DNA of 64,000 nt from Tricholoma matsutake (Eukaryota; Basidiomycota; Agaricomycetes; Agaricales; Tricholomataceae). A program made the position numbers and the translations under genes. The stretch covers positions 1,798,001-1,862,000 of the forward strand of contig AP026544.2 in NCBI GenBank assembly GCA_026075535.2, read 5' to 3'. Positions 44,645-55,153 of this stretch are shown in pieces (position 1 is the stretch's first letter; each line of letters starts with the position of its first letter). The notes below the pieces were generated by a model. The model was not told the origin of the DNA. It ran no database searches and was given only the letters and a program-made list of their open reading frames with translations.

Positions 44645-46088
44645 ATGGTGATCGTCGTGCGATCAGAACGAGCAAGGAGGTTGCTGCAACGGATGCCCAC
44701 GGTACTCGGTTTCCTTCTTTCGTCCGACAATGTTGGGTCATTCTCCCGGCTTTTACCCTCGCTGATGAAGTATTTGCTCTACATTGTATTCCTGTTAAAC
44801 GTGCGGTCTTGGCCTTTTGCATGGCATAGTATGTTTTTTTATATGATTGTCCTGGATCATAATTCTGATCGGCATCAGTTCGCGTGTTAACGCCCGTGTT
44901 TAGGATAAGGTTGCAGTACAAGATGGTACAATTGCGAACGATCTTTCAAACTCGTGCTGCACGGCTTAGAGCAGAAGATCGCTGGTTCGATTCGATCTCA
45001 CCAATCGGGGCAAACCCATTCACCCTCTCCTCTTCCTACAAGAGTTGGGCAGGTATGTGACTTTTAATGTGTTTTAGACAACCTTAACGTGTGCATTACT
45101 CCTAGGCGTTGATGACTGTGATTTCAATGGTCATATGAGCAACTCAAGTTACCCAAAGGTGCTAACGTTCTGACTGCCCACTTCACATGCTGACTCCAGA
45201 AAGACGCTTGACTGTGCCCGCTTTAAGTCGGCCTTGCTCATGTTTCCCCGTTATCTGAATGCTGGTGGCTGGATAGGGTTAGCAGGTGATTATCACGTCT
45301 ACACACCTCAAATATATCGGTACTTATGATCCCTCTCAGCCACTCACTTTAACTTCATCCGCGAAATTCCGATGTTCTCTTCGTTTGAACTTCGAATGAG
45401 CATCGGCGCTTGGGAGCAGAAATGGGTGCGTCATTATCACTTCTCATTATGCCTTGCATCACTAACGCACTACTAGTTTTACGTTATTACAAAGTTTGTC
45501 ACCAAACCATCTAGCAAGGACAAGAAACGCCAGAAGGTAGCTCAATCGCCCCCTTCTGCTGAAAGTGGTACGGCCGCCCTTTTCAACTTCTCTGATCTGA
45601 CGGCGAGCGAAACAACGACACATTCGGCAAACGGCACAACTCCTCCGCAATCTACAGCTAACGGCCACACCGACGATGCACTCGAAGCTGTTGCTAAATC
45701 ACTAGCATCTGTTCCCGAACCCGACGGCGCGATTGTTCACACTGTCGCAATCTCACGGTGTGTTTTCAAACTTGGGAGAGTTACTGTTCCTCCTGCGCTC
45801 GTCTTCGCTTGCAGTGGGTTCAGCATGCCCTCTCCGAAATCTGGTGCACCCTACTCGCTTGACAATCCACCCCCTCATTGGCAGCATGTGAGGCCTGTCG
45901 CGTCGAAACCTCTAGGCGGGGGCCCGAAAGCGTTACACGCGTTCCTGAAGAGCGGATGGCGGAATATACCAGAAGATGAACGGTGGTGGGAGCATGCGCT
46001 TGGTGGTGTCATAGAAGAAGAAAGAAAGAAAAGGATTGAGATGATGCAGCACCTCGCCGCTGGGATGGACGGCGTGAGGAGCTTGTGA
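44645..46088 (+). CDS. THEM6-like hotdog-fold acyl-CoA thioesterase
   Basis: Six exons in consistent phase: 44645-44828, 44879-45052, 45106-45158, 45204-45285, 45340-45425 and 45477-46088, for 396 residues. The N-terminus has a hydrophobic helix (LLYIVFLLNVRSWPFAW) followed by HIRVLTPVFRIRLQ, the THEM6-type membrane anchor. The hotdog core follows: VDDCDFNGHMSNSSYPK with the conserved D-x-N-G-H-x-x-N, then TLDCARFKSAL and THFNFIREIPMFSSFELRM. A Ser/Thr-rich insert of about 70 residues (near TASETTTHSANGTT) splits the domain's later part. The C-terminus is helical and Arg/Lys/Glu-rich. Such enzymes hydrolyse acyl-CoA at membranes; the substrate cannot be read from sequence. Confidence 0.88.
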
Positions 46089-46422
46089 TCGAAGGATTCT
46101 ACACCATACGGAAATTGATTGTTTCGATAGAAGAGGAGGATACAAAGCATCCACATATATTTATTGACCGACACATATATAGAACAATAAATGAACCACA
46201 TACACCATAGTTACTCTGTCTTACATAAACCATACTCGTGATGGTGACTCAGTACTCAACAATAGGCTTGCAATAGGCTTATGCTAGACTCGTAACCACT
46301 TCCTTCGTACATGCATGAGTCGAGTGCATGTAGAAGGACTGGTGAAGCTGAGTTTTAGATCCCTTGCCATTTCTTACGTCCACGCGTGATCTCGTCCATC
46401 GCGACGCGTCCACTGGACGTCA

Positions 46423-48335
46423 TGCCGCCTACTACCTACAATGAATACCAAACCTCGTTTCAGTTGGAATGTCATGTTGAATCTGCACCACAAGACGTCA
46501 ATCTCCTCGCTAAGCCCAACCCGAACCTTCCGAACGAATATTTTGGTACACGAAAACCTCGAGGCAGAGCTCGTACACTGAAGCAATCCTGGAACGAAAA
46601 TGTGTTGTCCTTCGCTACGAAAAACAAGCCTCCTACGTCTGGCAAGAAAAACTCGACGGCAGGCCAGCCTTTCGGCCTCTTGACATCCCGAACACCCTCT
46701 AGTTTGAATATTGCTAAGGATGTCGAGCCGGAAACAGATTGGGGAGAAGGACTATCTCCACGTGATAATGGAATTGCTAATGCACTCTCGTTTACACCAG
46801 AACCGTGCGTATACATACTCAGATCGGTCCCATTCCTCAACCTGATTACTCGCCGTAGCTTTCACTGCGCGTCGTTGCATTCGCCTCCACAAGGTCTTTC
46901 AGACAATTCACCTGCTTTCACGGGTTCTCCGTTATTTGATTCTCTGTCTTCCGTTAAAGGGGCTGCTGCAACGGCACCTTTCTTTCTGCCACCGAACACC
47001 TCCCTTCCCTTGTCGAGTGGAAGCGATATTGTTAGCGGCACTATCAGCACCCTTCTTCAAGAATCGTCGTTAGATGCTTTCCCTTCGCCGCTGTCACCAT
47101 TGCAAGATCTTGATGTGAACATGGGCTCTCTTCGTCAGCCAATAGAACTTATTCCCCCCCGCTCTCGTGCACCTCGCTTATCGAAAGTTGAAACAATCGC
47201 AAATGTCCTCGACACACTCAAAAAAGCAAAAATCACACCCGCCGACTTTCTGTTACATATTTTGGATGAATCTCGCTTCGCATCATAACACACACCATTC
47301 TATAACTCGGAAAAATTTAGAGAGCTTCTCAACTTGTTCTGGGAAAGTGAACGCGGATCTCTTTTCATGAAAGATTGGCTCCGACCCAACGCCATTCGCC
47401 TCGTGTGTGAACTGGTCCACTCAGAAATGGAGTGCACAAATACCTTCGCATGTCCTCAAATGAAGTGACTCTCAGCTTCCTTTCTGATTGGGATATCAAC
47501 CTACTTATGGACCCGATTTCTCAAAACATAGCGCCAGTCTGGTCTGAAATCCTCGATGCAGCCACAGAAGGTCAAGAATCAAAGGTACGTGAAAAGGGTC
47601 CTGGGTCGCACAACCGGCATCTAGTAGGAAATGACATTCATTGGGTTGGTTCTCTTGGCTAACCCACTCACCAGGGATGAAATGTCATTAGCGCACAAGC
47701 TCACTTTCTATGATTGTACAATTCGTGTAAGGTTCAGATAGGAATCGGCCCAATGGCATGCTCCAGTGCTGCGTCACACCAACTAATCAATATTTTGAAT
47801 CATTTGTGTCTTTCGATGTCATTCACCACACTGAACAAGATCCTCAAAATTATTGCGGACTGTGCCATTGAAGAAGCTTGTATGATCGCGTCGAGGCCAC
47901 ATACTCTCCCATATGATAACATCAACCTCACTGGATCAATCTATGCTGAGCAAACACCAGGTGGCATGAGCAAGGCCCAGAGTGGGACATTTGCCATGAT
48001 ATATGAGATGCCCAGTGCACAAACTGCAGACATGGAGGTGGAACCGATGATGCAGAAGCTAAACAAGGCATGCGCATCTCCACTCATGATATCGCATCTT
48101 CGACCATCTTGATCGTCTATGCAATTTTATACACAGCAATCTGCCATAAATATTCGCAAGGTCCTTTGCAAATACATTGAGCACTTTGTGACATATCAGC
48201 AACATCCCTGTCCCTGTCTGCATCAAAAACTTCCTACAGGTCACAAAACAAGGTGTTTTCCACTCCAAGCCTCCACAATAGAAGAGGCATCAATCATGGG
48301 CAACCTCCTTGTTCATGACGACATTTATCCACACT
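46423..48335 (+). pseudogene. DUF6589-like gene, truncated and broken
   Basis: From ATG 46423 (MPPTTYNEYQTSFQLECHV). The first 290 codons are Ser/Pro-rich, ending in KVETIANVLDTLKKAKITPADFLLHI. A TAA at 47286-47288, a frameshift near 47440 (SEMECTxYLRMSSNEVTL) and a TGA near 48110 interrupt the rest. Readable beyond: FWESERGSLFMKDWLRP, WDINLLMDPISQNIAPVWSEILDA, ALAYDNIN-like LPYDNINLTGS, EQTPGGMSKAQSGTF, and LPTGHKTRCFPLQASTIEEASIMGNLLVHDDIY, where similarity ends. This order matches the N-terminal half of the large agaricomycete DUF6589 family as I remember it; the catalytic-like C-terminal half is missing. Confidence 0.6.
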
Positions 48336-48551
48336 GTTCAGTAAAAAACAACGGTATATCCATTCAGCGGATTTCTGCAAAACGACGATAGATCCATCAG
48401 TAGCGGATTGGGCCCACGTCAGGAAAGACTTGTGTGGGCCCAGGGTGTGATGCATCTGTGTGGGCCCAGTATACAGCTTCACTGAAGAATTCTCGGTGGC
48501 AGCAACATCTGAATCACAGCGCCGGCTAGCACGGTCATCATTTTACTACAT

Positions 48552-49088
48552 GTTACCACATATACATGGGCCCATGCAATGCGTGTGATACTGCACAATC
48601 GTATTGGCCCACCACTGGTTTTCTTATAGACATCAGCCTATATGGACATATCATTGGTGCTGGTTCCCAGTGCCGATGATCATTGTAGGTTTGGTAGGAA
48701 AAAGTGCAGCAGCAGGTCAGCAGGTATTGGCAGTTGGATGCATACAGCGTCGGGTCACAGCAGATACGGTTGGATGCATGCGGCGCCGGGACATGCCACA
48801 CTAGCCAATTGTTTTAGACACCGATGTGATGTCCTGCTATAGATTATGGTTAGATATAAATGAATGTCCCAATGTTGGGGCCAGAATCCGGAGGTATGAG
48901 CGCACAATTTTACTGACTTGACAGAGGATGTAGTTAAGAGTTTGAACTGCTTACCACATATACATGGGCCCATGCGATGATTCCATTTGACAGGGAATGA
49001 TCGTATTGGCCCACCACTGGTTTTCCTATAGACATCGGCCCATATGGACTTATCATTGGTGCTTGTTCCCAGCGCCGATGATAATTTT
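48552..49088 (+). repeat. Two direct copies of a GGGCCCA-bearing repeat
   Basis: About 135-bp copies at 48552-48686 and 48955-49088. Both start ACCACATATACATGGGCCC and contain CGTATTGGCCCACCACTGG and a CCCAGYGCCGATGAT end. They share the GGGCCCA motif with the inverted arms further right. The sequence between 48336 and 49143 holds no gene. Confidence 0.75.
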
Positions 49089-49143
49089 GTCCATTGATTA
49101 CTTAATTGTCCAAACATTCTGTATCTACAACTGCATTGAAGTT

Positions 49144-50177
49144 ATGATATCCCGCTATACAAACCTCGAATCCGTGCCTCGCTGGCCATATAAACCTGAC
49201 CCTGTTACTGCTGGCAAATTCGCTACCACATTGGTTCAAATGGAAGTCGAGCATCAGAGGAACACCGATTTCCTAGAGAACCCTCACCCTACAGTCAAAC
49301 CTACTGAGTTCCATGAGCAGGCCATTGCTGCTCAACAGGTAGCTCATGATCTCAGCATTCGAGAGAGTACTACGGGACTACTACCAGCACGGAATGATCT
49401 AGCACATGGGCAGGAAGTGCTGTTGTATGGAACGTCATGTCTCCATGCTGCAATCACTGCATGGATCCTTGCAGTAGATAATGATGAAGACTACAAAGAG
49501 TCACAGTTGGGGTGGGTGTCTGGCCTATTCTTTGAGACTGTAAGTGAACATATTGTGATTGCCAATTATCTGATCACCAATACCAACTTAGAAGGAATTC
49601 TTGATGGCCACTGGAATTTATGCCTCTATGGGTGGCAGTGCTCCATACACTCCCCCGCTCGTCATGGAAACCATAAAGATGGTACAGGATGGGACTTTGT
49701 GGTGCTCGGAACACAATGATCCTGAGGGCAAAGATTTTCTGGAACTAGAATACATTCCAGCAATACAAAGGTACTTGAAGGTTGATGCTGATGACCCCAC
49801 CCGTATTGTCAATAGCTATATCAATTCTTGGTGGAGTAAACAGAACAATCTGGAGAACTACGACTCATACCCATTCGCTCCACACGATGTCCTGGTGGTT
49901 CATCGGCCACAGGTGAGTAACATGTTGTTGTCCTTCAATTTATCTTAAGTTTCATCAGATCCAGTTCACCTGGCAAGACCTATGGCTGGTCCCATATGCT
50001 GCCAGTGACCTGGCCGAAATACAATTAATGATGAAGATCTTTGATGACCTGCATTCGACATGGAAAAGGATGACTGAGACGGTCCAAGAAAATGATGCCC
50101 AACTTCAGAAGGACAGGAAATTGTTGGCTTACTGGGAGGATGTGCGGAATCAGGTTAGGGAGCACCTTGACACTTAA
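49144..50177 (+). CDS. Intact three-exon gene of unknown function in a KDZ region
   Basis: Exons 49144-49539, 49592-49912 and 49959-50177, all joined in phase 0, with introns of 52 and 46 nt (GTAAGT..CTTAG, GTGAGT..ATCAG). The product has 311 residues and no internal stop, which is striking among so many decayed neighbours. Visible blocks: RWPYKPDPVTAGKFATTLVQ, a helical middle (HGQEVLLYGTSCLHAAITAW), YIPAIQRYLKVDADDPTRIV, SYINSWWSKQNNLENYD and a C-terminal helix (AQLQKDRKLLAYWEDVRNQV). I do not recognise a family. Its last 90 bases belong to the left inverted arm, so it is physically part of the large repeat-bounded unit. The start could be further upstream, since the frame is open to 48997. 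Confidence 0.72.
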
Positions 50178-51130
50178 CAAGTTGTCTATGTAGGAAAAGA
50201 TAAACATTGTAGTGACCGGCGCTGGTAGTGATAAAGTCACTTGTGGTGATAAGCATCCAAGGTCAAGAGCTAAGTGAATGACCGGCGCTGGTTATTGTAG
50301 AACCCCATGAGCTATGAAAATGTGTATGGGCCCATCCTAAAATAATACAGGGAAATGGGCCCATACAAATGATACACTCGATGGAATGATCGGGTGGGCC
50401 CATGACAGTAAAAGGAAAACAGTATGGGCCCACATGACTATAGCATACAGGACTTGAATTACTGCTGTTATTACAAATCATAAAGAATATATCCTAAAAC
50501 AGTACATTGTAGTGACCGGCACCGGTAGGGATATACACAGGCACATAACAGAAGAGAACAATCATTAGTCAAAGACAGTAGTAATGTGCAATGAGAGTAG
50601 ACATAGATTAATCCTGACACTGACCAGAAAGCAACTGTCGCTTGTGTGGCAGTCAGCTATTTCCAAACTGTATCTCTCAGTGCCAGAAAAGGTAAAGGCA
50701 GCACTGGTCATCCACATAGCTCTTAAAAGACTTGTATACTAATTGCAGCCGCTGTGCACTACAATATGGATAACAAATGCAGGAATGGTGACATGCTGTA
50801 TGCTGTAGGAATGTGGGAGGATAAGGATATATGCAAAATCAGTACATTGCAGTGACCGGCACTGGTAGTGATAAAGTCACTGGTGGTGATAAGCATCCAA
50901 GTCAAGAGCAAAGCGAATGACTGGTGCAGAATATATGCTAAAACAGTACATTGGAGTGATGGGCGCCGGAGAAGACAATGTCACGCCGATCATTCCCATA
51001 GCTCTTAGACTTGTACACTAATCGCCGCCAGTGGTCACTGATAACGAAAAGCAATGACATGCTGTAAAAGTAAGAAACTATTGACCAATGGGTATCACAA
51101 ACACCGCCGGTGTAATTTTACATTGGAAAC
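50090..51130 (+). repeat. Left inverted arm of the KDZ region
   Basis: A mosaic of short modules. 50090-50300 is the near-perfect reverse complement of 58608-58815, 50303-50500 of 58260-58440, and 50500-50700 of about 58060-58230. Modules often end in CAGTACATTGTAGTGACCGG, contain palindromic ACCGGCGCCGGT variants, and carry GGGCCCA motifs. 51131-51319 is AT-rich and probably the promoter region of the KDZ gene. No coding sequence beyond the end of the gene at 50177. Confidence 0.85.
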
Positions 51131-51319
51131 ATCGACAGTAGCTTTGTGAGTATGACCTAGGTAACATGTTAGTATACTGTGTAGAACAGTCCCATAGTAA
51201 CCTCTACATGGTACCATTGTCATTTACATCGCCATGTTGCCATGTTTCCTCACTGCCTACAGTGCCTATATAATCCTGGAGATGCTTGTTCATAATTTTA
51301 CATCGCTCTAAAAACCATC

Positions 51320-54072
51320 ATGCCTAGAGGACACACTTGCACCATCATTGGAAGAATCACCCAGATGACTGTCATTTGCTCCCAGACATCGCGGGGACCC
51401 AGGGATCACCTTGTACCAGTTTGGCAAAGTCCTCAGTCAACTCCAAGGCATAAGAAGGCCAAGATAAGTGCACCAGTGTCAGGATCGGCAACCACATCCA
51501 ACACCAATATAACATCTCTGATGTCCAATGAACCAATTGAGCATCATGCTCTAAATTTCATTGCAGATCTTGATCCCCCCTCTTCAAAGGTGACTTATTA
51601 CGGCTACCACATTTACTATGCTAATATTACCCTCAGACACCTCAAGATTACATTGAAGAATGGTTGCCTAAAAAGGCCATGTATTTGGAAGCACTACTAT
51701 CCAATGAAGTACCCGATTGCATGAGATGCAATTTGTGTGGGGATGATGCTGCTACCTGGTGATGCTGAGACTGTCTTTTCAATCCCATGTTCTGTACTGA
51801 CTGCTGCCATGATAACCATGCTTCTAACCCATTTCACTGCATTGACCACTGGACAGGTTCCTATTTTGAACCAGCTTGGTTGTTCCAAGTCGGGTTAGTT
51901 TTACATCTCAGTCACAATGGTGCATCCTGCCCAAGTTACTTTCACCCATCAGCGCCAGATGTGGTTGGACAAGAGGCCAACAATTATGAAGATGATTTGG
52001 ATGATGCAACAGAAGGTGATGGAACCAACAACATCATCAAGGAGATGAAAAGGTTTACCAGTGTTTATGACCTTGGTCCCACAACTTTCCCAATGCCGAT
52101 GGATTGTCACAAATTGACAGTAATTGATGTTTCTGGTGTACATCGTATGTGGGTCAAGTGGTGTAATTGCCCTAATTCCCATCAAGAGCAGGAAAATCAC
52201 TTGTTGCAATCGGGGATTTTCCTGGTCAGCTACAAAAATATCAAGACCATGTTCACATTTAAAGTCCTCGATGATGCGCGATTGTCCAATCTGGAATGTA
52301 AATCTTCAGCCTATCAATACTACCAGAAGCTCTGGCACATGACTTCACCCTTATTTCCTAGTGCCGTGGAGGTATGATTGATATACTACAGTTGTCAATA
52401 TCTCTGACATCAGTACTTGAGGATCGATACAGGGAGCTTCTCAGGGCAAGCCGGCTATGGCGAATGTTGAAACATTTGAAGTGGAGAGGCCGCTGGGGAG
52501 AATCACAGTCCAGTGCCAGCGGCTCATCAGCGGCTGCAATGCATGGTGCGACTGACATCCCAACATTCTGTGCTGCATGTCCTCAGCCTGGTGTCAATCT
52601 GCTGGAAAATGGGACCGAGGATCCTGACCAGTAAGTCAAATCGCATGAATTGGAATGTATTTAATGTAATCTTACCTCAGAATGGCATACAGTTGGACTT
52701 TTGTCATGGATGGAAACTTCACCGCTGTTCATCAGAAGCACAAAAATGCTCACCATGATATTAAGCTCAGTCATGGTGATTTTTTCATGACCGAGCTGAA
52801 TTGCTACAAAGCACACCTCGCCATTGCTAAGGAAGTCACAGAGGTAAGATATTTGAAAGACTTTCAGTATATTTACTAACTCCAAATTAGAAACTGACCT
52901 GCAATGAGCATCATGCTGTAAATGACTGCTTCATCAAATACAAGGGTCTTGATGTAACTGGTGTCAGTGCAACTGCTTGTGGCCATCATGGTTGCTTCTG
53001 CCCCAGTGCGGTGGTTGACTTCCAAAAAGGGGAACAGTGAGATATCTTCACATTTTGAGAGACATTGTGTAATGTTTTCTAGACAAGCAAACATGGACTA
53101 TTCTTTATCTGAAGCCTTGAAGAACACTAATATCACCAGACTCAAGAAAATCATTTTGATTTATGATATAATGTGCCAGTATTGGAAGAGGCTCAGACTT
53201 CAGATGGAGGAGAGTCAGTATATCCAGCTACCACTCGGCATCGCCATTCTGCATGGTATTGGTCTTTTCCATGTCGGTGGCTATGTCTGGCAATGTTTCT
53301 CACGCTTTTCACCGAGTTTCATTCCCAGTGCCAGACAAGTGGATGGAGAAATCCTTGAATCATTGTGGTCAGTGTTGAATGAAATCTTACCTAGTACCCA
53401 AAATGCTACCATTTCTGGACGGATTGAAACCTTGGATGATCATATGGGGGATTCCAACTTCAAAAAAATGCAGGACATAGGTGAATACATGTTTGTACCT
53501 TGTGCCAGATTGACTTGGAACCAGATGTAGTGGTTACCACTGCCCGCTGATTCAGAGCCGCTGTGGCAGGTGAGGAGGAAAGTTGGGTGGACCTATTGCA
53601 GTACATGGCAAACTCAGACCCTGAGGAGATTGCAACCTGGAAAGAATTGGAAAAACACTCTCAGGCAACACGTCTAACTGATCCAGAAGCAATGGACATC
53701 TATGATATAAACCCTGGTCAGGTAGTGGTCACACAAAGTGACCTTCAAATGAACCTTCTAGAGGATGAAGATGAAACCGGTGATGGAAAGGGTGAAACCA
53801 CCTGGGTTGCTCTTGGCCTCAAACTTGAGGAATCCCAACATGATAGATGGTTGGAGGAGTTATCAATTACTAGTCATGAAATGGCTTGGATCCCACATTA
53901 TTTTTTTCACAGAGCAGAGGTCTGGGTTAACTGCTTGGAGACTCAGACCTCGCTGGGAGCTGTGGCATATACCAAATGTCAGGCAGCAAACTGGAAAAGG
54001 ATGGCCACTTCCTCTGTGCGTATTTTCAAAGCCATACATCCATGGGTAGGAAATGTCTGGGGTTTTGAGTAG
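51320..54072 (+). pseudogene. KDZ transposase with CxC2-type cluster
   Basis: Starts MPRGHTCTIIGRITQ; first intron at 51592-51641. The CxC2 cluster follows: CMRCNLCGDDAATW, MFCTDCCHDNHASNPFHC, GLVLHLSHNGASCP, VIDVSGVHRMWVKWCNCP. Then DRYRELLRASRLWRMLKHLK and FCAACPQPGVNL. KDZ catalytic part: WTFVMDGNFTAVHQKHK, CGHHGCFCPSAVVDFQKG, LIYDIMCQYWKRLRLQ, HGIGLFHVGGYVWQCFSRFSPSF, VDGEILESLWSVLNE and TTWVALGLKLEESQHD. Several introns are visible. Two TGAs in the cluster (near 51758 and 51764, both likely Arg), stops after FQKG near 53038, and others inactivate it. The frame ends at TAG 54070-54072, ten bases before the solo LTR. Confidence 0.88.
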
Positions 54073-54081
54073 TCAGGTAAT

Positions 54082-54766
54082 TGGAAGGATGCCGTGTTTG
54101 GCAGCCTACACTAGACTTATGTTTACAGGAAAGACAGGATCAAATTATCTTTGTTGGATGGAAGTAGGAACCATAAGTTACTACAATTAAAAGAACTGGA
54201 AGTTACTATACCTTCGTTGCATGGAAGTAGGCATGAAGGTTAAGGAATAAAAAATAAGTAATATATAAGAAAAAGATTGACCGTGCAAGTAAAAGGCTGC
54301 ATCAAGTGTAGTGTGTGATTTGGGAAGGCCGCATCAGGCATAGTCACATAATATGAAAATACCGCATCAATAGGATAATGTTGGCGCTGCTGGATGTGGA
54401 TGGAAGGGTAATAAAGATGTATGGTGCCATTGCCAGGATGCATATCGCTGGTGTGTTGTTGTCGTATTCACCTGTGGCTGTGCCGGCGGCGAGGGTGATT
54501 GTGTCAGCGATGTGTGTAGCTGTGCCAGCACCGTGGGAGTGTGTTGGTAGCATGGGGTGGTCATGACTCACTGTAACACATACATTGGTATATCAGGTGT
54601 TGGTGAGTTGGTGATGCACCATAGGTGGCTATGCTATTGCCAGTGGCTGTGTCAGTGATGTGTGTGGTGTGCCAGCGTGGTGGAAGTGTGTAACAGCAGC
54701 ATAGGTAAATTAGCTCATTGTTTGTGATATTCGACCATACTTGCTGCATGTACCCTGCCACTGACA
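54082..54766 (-). repeat. Solo LTR related to element 1
   Basis: Minus-strand, diverged copy of the element 1 LTR. On the plus strand it opens TGGAAGGATGCCGTGTTTGG and keeps the long shared block (AAGGAATAAAAAATAAGTAA and on). No internal gypsy sequence adjoins it. GTAAT at 54077-54081 reappears at 54769-54773, two bases beyond the expected edge, so the target duplication is only approximate. Confidence 0.82.
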
Positions 54767-55153
54767 TTGTAATTGCAGCCCCACTGACAACACATCCATC
54801 TATCAGCAAATGGCTTGAATGGCTTGAATGGCTTGAATGGCTCGATTGGAGCCATGACTGAAGACAACAAATGATGGTTTACTAATCTTACCTTTTTTTT
54901 ATAAAATTCTAAATAATTGGCAGACCACCCAGCTAATAATACTCCACTACTCGCTGTTCTGCTCAGGGACATTGTGATATATTAAGGTGTGGCGAGAGGA
55001 TTAAAGGTGTACCGAGCGAAGTCGTGGGTATATTAGGGTATATTGAGGCTGAAATATGACCTGTAAATACTCCTCAGGGACAGTCTGATACAATATCAAG
55101 GTACCTAATGTATTTGCCAGCACAACCTGTCTACTGTGTCCACATTGACTATC
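54767..55153. other. Spacer with a 9-bp tandem repeat
   Basis: ATGGCTTGA is repeated three to four times at 54810-54845. The rest is the upstream region of the following gene; nothing else seen. Confidence 0.6.

Noticed and set aside
44960..45000. tRNA B-box-like GGTTCGATTCGATCT
   Set aside because: It falls inside exon 2 of the thioesterase gene and encodes RWFDSISP; no A box upstream.
48618..49088. Repeat copies as a CRISPR-like array
   Set aside because: Only two long diverged copies about 400 bp apart, with no regular spacers, in a fungal genome.
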